Positions 38,551 through 51,496 of a stretch of DNA of 64,000 bases are shown one piece after another. The translations under genes were made by a program, and so were the position numbers. The stretch spans positions 15,512,220-15,576,219 of the forward strand of contig NC_089275.1 of NCBI RefSeq assembly GCF_963678975.1. Direction: 5' to 3'. The first letter of the stretch is position 1. Each line of letters starts with the position of its first letter. The DNA comes from Dysidea avara (Eukaryota; Porifera; Demospongiae; Dictyoceratida; Dysideidae). A model generated the notes under the pieces. That model was not told where the DNA came from. It did no database searches and saw only the letters and a list, made by a program, of their open reading frames with translations.

Positions 38551-39274
38551 CGAAAACCAGTTTTAAAACTGCGTTAAATTAATATACTCTAATAGAGCAG
38601 TCACTAAGGCGATAAAATAGTGGCGACCTCCTGTGTATTGTTGTGGTTTATTTCTTACCTCCCTTGTCTCAAGTAAGTTCAAATATATAAATTATTTTAA
38701 GTTTGAGCAATTTTATGTAGCTATATGAGGTAGCTACTATTTCCATCTCGAATTGATAAAAAATCACTCTACACAGGTACCTAAATAGCTGTTTTCAAAT
38801 GTTTCTTAGCTAGTACTATACTTAAACTCAAAAAATGCCAAAGTAATTGCAATAAGTTGCTGTTTCCGGAATTATAATTGCAATTTTGTGTCCGACGATT
38901 CGTCATGTTACCACGTCTGGGAAAAAGGCGATAGCTGCAACTGTAGCTGATAAAAATCTAATCTGCTTATATCACGGGATAGCTCAAGGATAGCTCTACC
39001 AATCACTACCACACAATAGCATATAAGTTGCATGGGAAGGATAGAGATGGAGGAGTCCGAACGAACGTTACTTTGTCCGAGCATCCATTTTTTTGGACAG
39101 TGGCTTTCGAAGGTCACTGCAGCCACACGATATAACCAAATCCTTTCAAATTTTATACATGGAGGTTATAGTGATAGGTCTTCATAATAGTGCCATAAAT
39201 GATCGGCTCTCATTGTTCTTCTAGGAAATATCGCGTCCGAAAACTCAAGGGGGTCGAAAATACATGAGCTGCTC

Positions 39275-41620
39275 TACACGTCACAGACAGGGCCAACAGC
39301 CTTCACTTTTGGATTTAATATTTACCCTTGACCCAAACTCTATTGATGAAGTCACACATCTATCCCCTCTAGGTAGTAGTGACCATGTTTGTTTACTGTG
39401 GAAATTTAAGTGTTTTGATGATTTGCCTTCCAAAAAGAGTGTCCCTATGTACAATTACAGAAAAGGTAATTACGAGGCTATGAATGATTACTTTGGGAGT
39501 ATCAACTGGTCTGAAGTTCTGTCTGGCAATGTTCATGATGATTGGCATGTGTTTATGGTGACAGTTCAAGATGCCATAGCTAAATCCATTCCTAAAAATA
39601 ATAAACCTATTCCTTGGTGGTCCAAAAACCTCTCTAAAGCCATTAAAGCTAAGCAACTTTCCTTTACCAAATATAAACATTCCAAATCAAGATCTGATTA
39701 TGCCACCTATGCAGCAAAACGCAATGATGTCAAATGTAAGATACGATCTGCTAGAAATTCTTATGAACGGTCCCTGTTAGACAAGCTTCATTCTAATCCA
39801 AAAGCACTGTACAATTACATTAAGTCTAAACAGAAGATTAGACCTAGTATTGGCCCATTGATAAAGAGTGATGGTTCTCTCACTGCTGATGACCAGGAGG
39901 TGACTGAAACCCTAAACCAATTCTTTGAGTCAACATTTACCAAAGAAAATTTATCTAGTATGCCTGTTCCCTCCTTTGTGTCTGAAGATAGTATTTGTGA
40001 TATTGACATAACAGAGTCAACAGTTCTTCAGAAGCTACTTGAGCTCAAGGTTAACAAAGCTCCTGGCCCAGATGGTATACATTCTTACGTCTTAAAAGCT
40101 TGTGCTAACACACTTTATGTACCTTTATTAACCATTCTGTATTCTCAATCCTTATCTAGTGGTGTCCTCCCTGATGAGTGGAAACAGGCACACGTTGTTC
40201 CTGTTTTTAAAAAGGGTCAAAGAAACCAAGCTTCCAACTACAGGCCAATTAGTTTGACATCTTTAGTTGTTAAGATCCTGGAATCTATTATACATTCTGA
40301 ATTGGTAACCTTTCTTGATGGGCAAGGCATACTTAATGGTGAGCAACACGGTTTTGTTAACAGGAAGTCCTGTTTTACTAATTTGTTATCAACTTTTGAA
40401 GAGTGGACTTCTGCTTTGGATCAAGGATTTGGCATTGATGTCATATTTCTAGACTACAGTAAGGCATTTGATTCTGTACCTCATCATAGATTGATCACCA
40501 AGTTGGAAGCATTTGGTGTTCGTAGTAATTTGTCTTTGTGGCTATCAAACTTTCTTTCCAACCGCTTCCAGAGAGTTGTGTTGAATGGTCACTTGTCGTC
40601 TTGGGCTCAGGTGGTGAGTGGAGTCCCCCAGGGGTCTGTTTTAGGGCCCTTGTTGTTTATATTATAATATGTTAATGACATCCCAGACCTTATTGAAAGT
40701 AATGTAAGAATGTTTGCTGATGATACAAAAATTTATTCTGTTATTCAGAGCTTTGACGATCACCTTAGGCTGCAAAGTGATGTTGACCGATTGTTGCAGT
40801 GGTCTCACACATGGTTGCTTCGGTTCAATATAGCTAAATGTAAGCTGATGCGGATTGGTAACTCTGCTCCGTTCACCTACTCTATGCTGGACAGTTCCAC
40901 CAACTTACCCTTTGAAATCACAGAAGTGCAAGAAGAAAAAGATCTTGGTATTTGGTGCACTGAAGACTTGAAACCATCTCTACAGTGTCGTAAGGCTGCA
41001 GCAAAAGCTATGCAAGTTCTTGGTTTGCTAAGAAGGTCTTTCAAACTTTTTTCTGTTGACTTGTTGACTTTTTTGTACAAAATGTATGTCAGACCTCACT
41101 TGGAGTATTGCATCCAGGTCTGGAGCCCTTACTTGGCGAAAGATATTGATCTCCTAGAGAAAGTACAGAGACGTGCCACCAAGTTATTACCTAGTTTATT
41201 TGATTTACCATACGAAACTCGTCTAGAGAGACTTGGTTTATATTCACTGTATTGTAGACGTCAAAGGGGAGATATAATTGAGACCTACAAGATATTGAAT
41301 GGTTACCATGACATCAACCCTACCTCATTTTTCACTTTGAGTAATACGGATACCACCAGAGGTCACCACCGTAAACTCTTTAAATTTCGATCTCGGCTGC
41401 TAGTGAGGCATAATTTTTTCACCAACAGAATAGTTAATTTGTGGAATTCTCTTCCAGCAGATGTTATTTCTGCACCAACCGTGGCATTGTTTAAGAAGAA
41501 TCTTGATGATTTATGGAGAACAACAAGATATGGGCACTCTCAAAGGCCTGCGGCCTAGCTTGACAGTCTTGTACTGCCAAGCAATTTTTTGTCCATTGAT
41601 AATAATAATAATAATAATTA
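39275..41620 (+). mobile_element. LINE-1st, right part (end of endonuclease, RT, 3' end)
   Basis: Continues the frame of 29,080-29,377 with the endonuclease SDH motif (near 39,380) and an RT with NYRPISLTS, FLDYSKAFDSVPH and SGVPQGSVLGPLLF. A TAA at 40,665-40,667 then interrupts the frame just before YVNDIPD; the FADD motif follows at 40,712 in the resumed frame. ORF2 ends at about 41,556 and the element ends in (AAT)n near 41,598-41,620. Endogenous inactivation is therefore double: the stop codon and the 9.9-kb insertion. Confidence 0.85.
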
Positions 41621-41624
41621 TAAT

Positions 41625-43880
41625 AAGCTGTTTCATACCCGCTGTAGTGATACAGTTGAAGTAATTTACTGCTACATTACCCGTGCACGTCTCTAATTCC
41701 GCCCCAGCCCTTCAGTGCCTGTGAAACTTCAGTGTTGACTTAAAAAGCCATGCAGCACCAGCGTATCACCTTTCAGTCACAGCACTTCGTAGACCCTCAT
41801 GCAACCACCCACAATTATAGAAACTCTTTAATGATAGCATGATATATTGTAATAGTAAACATTTACATTATGATAATCCCATAAAAAAAAGACTACAATA
41901 GCACAAGAAGCCAGATACACTAATGTTTGGCTATATGAAGTACCACCAAGAGTTCATAATATAGTAGTGTCGTCTTGGTACCACATATTATTTTTTCTTC
42001 ACCATTTGCGTGATTTGTCCATTGACCATAAACTCACCCGCCAACAGTCACAACATCAGTATCCACCCTGCATATACAGAAAGGGATACAGTATGGTAAG
42101 GCACAGCTATAGCTAAAAACGTGTAATCATAGTCAGACTATCATGTCAACAAACGCTTTCTTCCACTATTATGATTATTGTTAAAGTGAGCATCCAACAT
42201 AGTCATTCCCAAGATGTATTCAGCATACTGCAGCAGTTGATGACCAATTTTGGAGTATATTACTTGACTTCTTTTGTGGTTCTCACCTACATTGTTGACA
42301 TAACAATATTTGTTGCTAGGAGACATATAAACTAGGAGGGACTCATGGTTATAGCATAATGGTAAACAAGTTACAACAGCAAAGGAAATTTTAATAAACT
42401 AGCAGTGATTGGATAGTTGATAGATAAAAGTAGAAGACAATTTGTAGTTTTTCCAGTCCTGATTGTTTGAGGATAAGCACATTAGCTGAAAAAAGCAAGA
42501 CAGACTAAATCTCAACACAAGGTTTATGATGCAAACCCATTATGCACCTACCAATGTGTTACCCTACCACTCCCCTTGGATGTAAGTGGGGCTTTACAAG
42601 GCGAATTGACATGAAACTGCTGCTTCACTATGGGGCATTTGACAATCATTCATTAAGCACCCAAGTATTTTTTTCTACGCTGTCAAATCCCCCACGTTGC
42701 AACTGGAGCTAATGGTGGGGATTTAACACAATAAGTTTGTCCTACCATAAGGCATTTAACATTCGGTTGTGCCCACTATAGCCCTATATATGCCTGAAGG
42801 GGGGGGTTAGTAGGGAAATATGTTGATATGTGCATTATATATAATATGGTGCATCTACTGGGGTAAGTAGACTAAGCCTGTACCTTGCGGGCCTAAGCAT
42901 GTTCCTCTCCTGTTTTGAAAAATAATCTTTTATTGCCTGCCCATAACTGGAGTTTGCCTAACACCTTCAACATCACAAAAAGGTATCTAAAATGGTTAAT
43001 TTAGCTTTGACCATTGGCAAACTACAACACTCAACAATTATATCAGAGTATACATATCTCTATATATCTGCCCAGTTACTATATAGTAGGGTCCATGGTT
43101 GTCTCAGATATGCTTATATTATTATCACATCAATCAATCGATGCATAGTAATTATGGTATACTGTATGTACGCATTGAGCTGAGCCCTCAAAAATATTAA
43201 CTTATTAGTTTTGTAGTATTGACTTACTTACTAATCATTCAAATGCCTGACACGTTATTTATAGCCAAAGATTTCACCATACATTAGAGAAAGCCATAAA
43301 AGTATATAGCCTTTCCTGAACTGTTGATGGAAGCATTTGTCTGCTCTTGACAACTTTTTGGTTGAAATGTTGAGAAAAAATCTTTCAATTTTAGCTGTTT
43401 TCTCACTAGGGTTCAGCTCAACTTGTTCGCGGTCTGACCCACACAGCTGCTAGAACAAGGATCTGGCCTACAAATGCATATATGTGACTGAATTTGACAA
43501 AACCAGGCTTCGACACACAAAGCTTCGTTAGGAGATATGGTGATTTTAAGTAGTCATTGTGTAATAACTTCCCAGTGCCTACAGCTGTGCAAACAAAATT
43601 TGCACCAAGTATTCATCTATTTACTATAGCTATCACTGAGTGGGTGTATGCATTTCTGATACCCAAAATTAGCCCAGTTTTGGACAGCTTTTCTCGAGCG
43701 GGTAATAATATCACAGGTAATAGTAATAGGGTGGAAGGGTGGGGGTGGGCTCAATATAGGGGTATAAAATGAAGCAATATAGGGGTATAAAATGAAGCAA
43801 GAAGACGATTGGAATCCAGAGGCCAAGTTTGGGCTCTCCATGGCCCTCAAATCACTCCAAATTGACTGAGAACACTAGAG
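41625..43880. other. Intergenic stretch without assignable genes
   Basis: AT-rich unique-looking sequence. A 61-codon minus-strand frame (42,326-42,141) follows a TATGTCAACAATGTAG acceptor-like site but cannot be placed. A 23-base unit (CAATATAGGGGTATAAAATG plus AAG) is duplicated in tandem at about 43,752-43,798. Confidence 0.4.
41947..41977. mobile_element. 31-bp relic of the CAAGAGTTCATAAT MITE family
   Basis: Begins CAAGAGTTCATAATATAG and ends CGTCTTG, flanked by a perfect 7-base duplication GTACCAC (41,940-41,946 and 41,978-41,984). It is either an extreme internal deletion or an abortive insertion. Confidence 0.75.
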
Positions 43881-45549
43881 GAGCTCACTTAATATCGGAC
43901 CGGCTCCAATATCGGACGCTATTTCTCCTAAACTACAATGAATATTCAAACATTCTGCACATCTCCAGGTAAGCCAATGTTTCATAAACTTGTGTACCAA
44001 GTTTCAGATCTCTCGGGTTCTTGGTCTCAGTACAGCAACCTTTTGAAGACCAGTCCGAATTATACGTAAAATCGGAAAAAACGCTCAATTCAAGGACAGC
44101 CATTGTTTGCAGATCACACTTGCATTTAATCAAAAATTGCATACCTTCAGATTGTAGGGCTACTCATTTACTTTCTAAATATGTATGGTTTATTTCATTT
44201 AAAGTATTGTACTGATGAGTTATAGACCAAAGAAAAGAGGCTGTCACTGGAGCAATAATCGCCCTAGCTATTTTTGCTCAGAATCAGAAAAAATGGTTTG
44301 AAAATGCATACAAGGTGGATGATTGTTTTAGATTGTGTACTGAAAGTTGTTAAACACTAGTTCCTGCAAATCCAACACTATAAAGACATAAAATACTGCA
44401 GATTCAGGGGCGTAGCCAGGGGGGGTTCAAAGGGTTCGGACGAACCCCCTTTTCAGAGTTAAGTTTTTAAAATCGTGATACTGGTTAACTAGAACTGAAT
44501 TAACTTACACAAATCCACTGAAATGGGTAGCTACAGGTCTTCAGGCAGAGGAATTCAAGTACCTCTACTCGCTATTGCGAATGAATTTATAAGAATACAC
44601 ATGTTTACACGTGTACACGTGTTTACATGTGCACACCTACGAAATAAATGAAGCGTAAAAGTGCTACCTCAGGTGGCATTCTAAAGTTTTTTTCGAAAAG
44701 AATCCATGCAGAATCTAGAAGGCCAGATTCTAGTAAGTTGTAGCACATGGCTGTGGAGATTCTATACTTAGGGCAGAACCCCCCTTTTGGAAATCCTGCC
44801 TACGCCCCTGAGATTTGACTGCAGAAATAGCAAAATCTTTAATATGGCTGTCAAACACTCTAACATAAAAAGTCAATCATTTCAGCTGAAAGCCTAAAAC
44901 TCTAAAACAAAAAGTACGTAGAACCACATTTTAAGCATATCAGCATTATGTAGAATTGATTTACACCACCTTTTTGCAAAAAAATGGTGACTGTTATATT
45001 AGGGTATTTGACTGCTCTATTAGAGGGTTTTGGTATTCCTGTAATACTTTAAGTCTGGAGGACAGTGAATTTATTGGAAAAGTTGCTTGACAACTTGTAA
45101 ATGATTAATTGTATGCAATTATCCACTTTAAAATATTTTCAAAGCATTGATTACAATTTTGAGTTAGGGCAATTATTGCTCCAGTGACAGCCTTTTTTCT
45201 TTGGTCTATAACTCATCAGTACAATACTTTAAATGAAATAAACCATACATATTTAGAAAGTAAATGAGTAGCCCTACAATCTGAAGGTATGCAATTTTTG
45301 ATTTAATGCAAGTGTGATCTACAAACAATGGCTGTCCTTGAATTGAGCGTTTTTTCCGATTTTACGTATAATTCGGACTTGTCTTCAAAAGACTGCTGTA
45401 CCGAGACCAAGAACCCGAGAGATCTGAAACTTGGTACACAAGATGATGAAACATTGGCCTACTTGGAGATGTGCAGAATGTTTGAACGTTCATTGTAGTT
45501 TAGGAGAAATGGCGTCCGATATTGGAGCCGGTCCGATATTAGGTGAGCT
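43881..45549. mobile_element. 1.67-kb foldback element with arms of about 390 bp
   Basis: Left arm 43,881-44,270 (GAGCTCACTTAATATCGGAC at its start) and right arm 45,163-45,549 are inverted copies with few differences. The interior carries a nested MITE and AT-rich filler. No transposase and no clear target duplication. Confidence 0.8.
44405..44810. mobile_element. MITE with CAGGGGCGTAGCCAGG ends
   Basis: Starts CAGGGGCGTAGCCAGG and ends CCTGCCTACGCCCCTG, with AGATT on both sides. The terminal sequence is a recurrent hAT-type MITE end in animals (from general knowledge); an 8-base duplication is not evident, only 5 bases match. It lies between the arms of the 1.67-kb foldback element. Confidence 0.75.
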
Positions 45550-48500
45550 ACTCTATTGGCGAGCTCTCTGTGAAGTCCCAGCTCACTACATACCATTATC
45601 ACAAAGCCATGGCCATTCAATGGCGCCAATCTCCCACTCGTGGCTTTGACAGGGTCGGAAGAAAGCTGCTACAGAAACCAGACTTGCCAGTCCTGAAGGA
45701 AGTACAGTGTGGAATATGATAGTGTATTAGGCCAGCAATCCATTTCTGGTAAAAACGTAAGTTTGATTTTGTGTGTGTGGAAGCCTTGTTATGTGAAATC
45801 CGGTCACATATATAATAAGGGTTTCGTTACTTTCACATCGTTTGATGCTCTACGTAAAATTACGTAACAACATTGCGTTAGAGGCGCTTTAATAAAATAA
45901 TTATTAAGCACTGACTGAGACACGCGAGGACACTGTCGTGACGACTGAACAGTATCTTCCCTATTTAGAACTCTAATTATTTAGTTATTATATTGTGCCC
46001 ATGTCTGTACTGCACGTGTATGTTATATACTTTCGATTGTGGGTACAACACGAGGTGTTCAGATTGTACGTGGCTCGAATCCTCCTCCACTCCGCCAATC
46101 CCGAGTCGGACCTGTCCAGGATAGGAACGTTCCGCAGCATTTTGGTGCTGTGACCAGGTACAGTCCACTATATTATCATAACCTCCACCTCAGACACGCT
46201 TTATCAAACCAGATACATAGAATCTAATGGGAAGAGGTAACAGCAGCCAGCTAGTGTTCTGTGACTAAGGGGTCTGCCAGAATAACAGAGGTAAGTAATG
46301 TATGCAGCAGTATGTATCACATCACCACCAAGATCACTTTAATTGCCTGGTTGTAATGTTTTATGCTGCAATACCGCTATTAATGCTATGAACAGAACTC
46401 TTAGCACAGACATGGTAACAATTTCCTTCACTCCAGATATATTTCAACCTGCCTTGGTCAATTATAGTAAGGCCAGAGGCTCAGATTGTACCATGCAGTT
46501 GCAGTGATGTTGATGGTTTTGCAGCAGTGTTCGTAGTTGAAGTATTCTTTACTAGAGGAATAGCATAACTGTAGCTAATGGATAATACTGTAGCCTCTTT
46601 CCCAAGGGTCTGAAACTCACATAATCTTACAATTTCTGAAACAGTTTTTGTTACTTTCACATTGTTTGATGCACCTCTACATACCATTATGTAACAACAC
46701 TACATTATAGGCACATTGATAAAGCACTGAGACACGTCAAACTCAATAGGTGACAGCAGCCAGTCTTGTGATGACTGAAGATGATGTGCGACTAATTGGT
46801 CTGCCAGGATAACAGAGGTATGTATGCATTATGTATCACATCACCTCTGTTACCTTCCATTATCCTTGAGTGTACTGTTTTAAAAATGCTATGAACAGAA
46901 TTCTTAGCACAATCATGGTGATAATTTACTTCAGGGATATTTCAACCTACTGGTGACCATCTTTTAATAGGGACCTAGTGTACGTTTGTTTCACTGGGGT
47001 GTCACACAAGCACTCACTATTGGATGATCTGCGTCAAAGACAAAATTTACCTTAGCCTTTGGCTTACAGCTTTTGACCTGACTTGAATGCATCTTCCTGA
47101 AATTTTGTCTACTGTTTTAGGCTTAATTGTTAGGTTTTCATCCCTGGCCACATCCAATGTGGCCATTTAGCATTTTTAAAAGTTAGTATAACTAGCTATA
47201 GTAAACCAAGAAAGCTGCTGTCTGGGTCATGTGAGCCAGCTAGATATAAATCCGTACACCTTCATTGTTACTTTAAGTGTTGAAGCTATTTAGGTTTATT
47301 ATATCCATTTACCAAACACACCAGTCCTGTGCTTTAAAATTTCTTAATACATCCTATCTATATAACCAGGGGAGTAGGACAAGACCACGTGAATGCGTAA
47401 TAATGTTGCACAAGTACTTAAAGTATTTCATGTGAACTGAATAGACCCTGTACAAAAAGTAGAGGAAGGGGCTTGATACATATTTTGCTCTATTTAGTTT
47501 GTTGCTTGCAATGGTGTGATTCATGATTGGAAAGATGCTGCTGTTATGGCAAGGGCTAAAAAGGGGGGCTAGTTGTAGCCAAAAAGCTAGTTGTAAATGA
47601 CTTTTGGCTAGTTGCAAATGGTGATTGGGCTAGTTCTATAATTTAGACAAAATAGCCAGGCTTACCACAGGAAAGTATACTTACGTATTGTACCTCTTAA
47701 CTCTTTTACAATTTACCACAGGGATTTGACTAAAAGTCTAAAGATACATCTTGAGATAGCGATTTTCAAACATTTTCTATTTCATGGTCTACTACTCTGA
47801 TTAAAAATTACCTTACTAGTTTTAATTTCTTCCTTACAGTTCACTATAAACTGAAAATCAACACATTCATCAAATCACTGCTTTCATGCACATAATTATA
47901 TACATAGTTATTTTGTCCCTTCAGCTTGCTAATTATTTCCAGATCTCACTCATTCTCTAAATTCATTTCCAGGTTCAATCATGGCACACTTATGTTTCAA
48001 AATTCTTGGGGAGTATGCCCAGACCCCTAGAAATCCCTCTTTACTGCCACTTTGTCTCATGACTTTCATGTCAACAGTAACAGTAGGCATCAATGATTAC
48101 AATACAATCGTTGTTGTATGATCTATTACTTTCAACAGGTAGTATGACTATGGTTTAATAAAATATTTTTGTTAGTGCTTTGTAGTGCACGTGATCTTGT
48201 CTTACCCCTCTGATCTACAACTGTGAAAGATACATCATTGAAATCACAGTGAAATTGTTACAGAGCTTTGAAACATTTTAAGATTTTCTATCTCGTAAGT
48301 TTTAATATTTATTTATAGGTAACTCTGAGTTTTAACACTTCTTCCCATCTCCCACTGTAGTGATATTTTGTAGTCTTGACTATTGACTGTGAGTTTGACC
48401 ACAATCACAGATTGAGATTGACTTAGTAAGTGATACGTGATACCCCTAGTGTTTTGTTTTATAAGCCTAGCACTACAATTAAACAGGTGATTCTGAAGTC

Positions 48501-51496
48501 ACAGTCTAACCCCCTCCACCATACTCCAAATAACCCACACCCTGTTTGCCCATTGTAATCTATAACATCTGGGTTTTGCACCACTAGCAACTGTAGCAGG
48601 CTATCTATCATTGTTACCAAACAACCAACAACATACTAGTAACCATAGATACAAGACAATAACCATACATAAGTCTAGGAGCACTACTACCTGAAAACTT
48701 ACATTCATAAGTGAATAGAATGAAAGACTAAATACAATAATGGAGAGTGAGGGCTAGCAACAAGAAATCAAAACGTAAAATTTTTGAACCATCCAGCACC
48801 AAGATGATTCAGGGAAAAACCCACTGGGTTTTACCCACATACGCATGTTACGCACATCAGTAATGACTGAGTTTCTTTCTGTAGCTATGTATGTGTTCAC
48901 TTCTTCATTTTGATGACAGTAGTGACTTTCCATGTAGAATTCTGCCGTTCTCCTAATACAAATGTCATTTTGCAAAGTTTTTTTAAGACATACTCTGTAA
49001 AATGAAATACAATAGTAATTGTTTTGTTTGTTTTTGTTAATGCAGGTAGCAATGATGTCATCGTCTAATTGTGGGTCAGTCATGACTACTAGCACAGCAG
49101 GTGAAATTGGCCAGTATCTCCTCATATTGTACATAGAACTCTATAAGTCAAGGGTGACTTTTTTTGCTGAAGAGCTGCAGCATTTGCAATAGTGTGATGC
49201 TAGACTGTGGTACATCGCTCAATAACTTTTTGTTCCAAGTTTTATGTACATGCTGTAACTGATCATATTATTGTTGTTTAAATATCACATCTTTTTATTT
49301 ACAAATAACTAACCCTTTGTTATCACATCTTTATAGTAGGTCCAATATTACCGTAACTTCTTTCTGTAACAGAACATGTACAGTATGTTACCTCTATTAC
49401 ATTCAGATGGTAGCCCTAATAATTTATGAATGGAATGTGGCTTATTCGTAGTAATGCTTGACCTGCTAAAACACCCTGAAGCTTTTATTTCAAATGTCCT
49501 ATGTGGTCTGACAATTTCACTGTTTTATATGTACTAGGAAACACACCATTTGGTCTTCTTTTCTGAATTTGGAACCAAACCATTATTTCTTTATTTATTA
49601 TACTGGACAGTCTGTAATTATTGATGCATCCAGTGGGGGGAGGGGGAATGCATAATCAATAGAGACACTAACAATAATGTTCATGTAAGTTTAGACAGTT
49701 CAAGAGTGTCATTATCTACAACTTCATAATTATCATTTGTACACTCAGTCAGATTGTTATCACCAGGAACTTGTCTGTCGCTTCTCCAACAGAGGGGACA
49801 TCACTTGTTCTAAGTACGATTTCACCATGGCATTAAGTATTATTCACAACCTTTCCGTAGTTGACTCTCCAACAAACCCCATACATATTCACTGTACACA
49901 GAATCACAACTGCACTTTACCTTTGATTTAAACCCCTGGGTTACCATACATGAATTGGATCACTTCATCTGAAGCCTATACGTACTTAATGTCCCTAGCA
50001 GTGCAAAACACGCTGTGCTGTACATGATACGAAAGCAATGGATTTTTAAACAACATTTCAGTCTAATAAATAGAGTAGTTACAGTTATACAGGAGCAGCT
50101 TTACATAGTAATAGCATGTTTCAAGCCTTAGTGAAGGGGGAAAGGGTCCTGATGTAGGGAAAGAGAATAGTGCACGTGCTGAATTGTCGCTGTTCAATAT
50201 AGTGCAGACCAGCTAAATAAATTACTTCACACTTGGACACGCTGACAAGGTCCACACTCTGTGGGTATGCCTTACAATGACAGTGTACAGGACAAAGTTC
50301 TTGTAAACAATTTCAATTTACTACACACTGTAACAGCATAGCTGGTATTATGAAGGCACACACATGCATGTTGCTGTACCTTAATTTGTTTGTTACTGAT
50401 TATGGAGGATGATTTGATGCCTACCAACTGAGGCAATTCACTTGGTTTGTCTTTTAACTCAGACTCTACTGATTGTGTGCAGTGTAACACCATTTTGCAG
50501 TAAATGTACTTGAAATTTAACTGTCAGTTAGACTGGAGTGATTCAATTATATCTAATCACGAGCAAGAGTTGAACTTGTACACGCTGGATAACAAATGGC
50601 AGAAATGATAACCCTCTTGAGTTTACTTAATATTGGGACAGTCTGTACTAATATATTGCAGGTCCCTATGGTGAATGGGTGAATCCCCCAATTCCCTCTA
50701 TCCCACCAGTCCCAACATAAGCAGTCCATTGTGTTTATGTTATGAAGTAACAGCTGCTCGTGCCTAATTGTATAAAATAACAAAGGTTATCTGCACGCAC
50801 AACATGGGGCAGGATACAAAACCTTGCACGAGACTGTACTATCAGCAAAGATTGCAAATGTAATTTAATGCCAATATTTCTGTATTAACTAATTCAATGA
50901 AATATCAAACATTAATTTAAGGTGTTTAATCAAGCAATACAGCTACTCAACATGTATACAGCACTGTGCATGACAATAAATTGATTTCAGTGGCTGCTTT
51001 GAGCTTCAGTAATGGTGGAATAATATATAACATACACTTGTAGAATGGCATGACCCACACACTATAGCTAACTGTCACAAATGAAGGGTAGACAGCGCTG
51101 CACAGATGATTAGGCATGCAGATATTTAACAAAGTTTTACAGATACAACAGGAAGTACTGACGAAGAAAAATTTGAAGAATTCACAATATTATTAATCAG
51201 CTTTGACGAAATAAAATTTGACGAAAAGCAAAAAATAACAGGTCTAAACACTGACTTTTGAGGTGCTTATTGGACAAATTAACCCTTTTGTAAAAATTTT
51301 CCTGTGGTAAATTTACAGTTAATATTGTTTCAGAAATTGTACTATAGTATTATCCATTAGCTACGTAGTTATGCTCACAGGCAATTCTAAGGGGAAGGGG
51401 GGGGGGCGATTCTGTAGGTCTAGTTCAACTACCAACACTGCAAAACCATCAACACCACTGCAACTGCATGGGACAATCTAAGCCTCTGCCCCTCTT

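Larger units (their letters stand above)
29380..39274. mobile_element. Long-inverted-repeat (foldback) DNA element inserted in LINE-1st
   Basis: Ends are GAGCAGCTCATGTATTTTCG and its reverse complement, flanked by TA at 29,378-29,379 and 39,275-39,276. The right arm runs 39,274-38,581. The left arm is in two pieces, 29,380-29,564 and 36,302-36,834, because another LINE inserted in its oligo-A tract. Arms are about 700 bases. The interior (36,835-38,580) is occupied by a reverse-transcriptase ORF, and no transposase is seen. The TA duplication would suit a Tc1/mariner-type integrase, but arms this long make it a foldback-type non-autonomous element. Confidence 0.85.
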
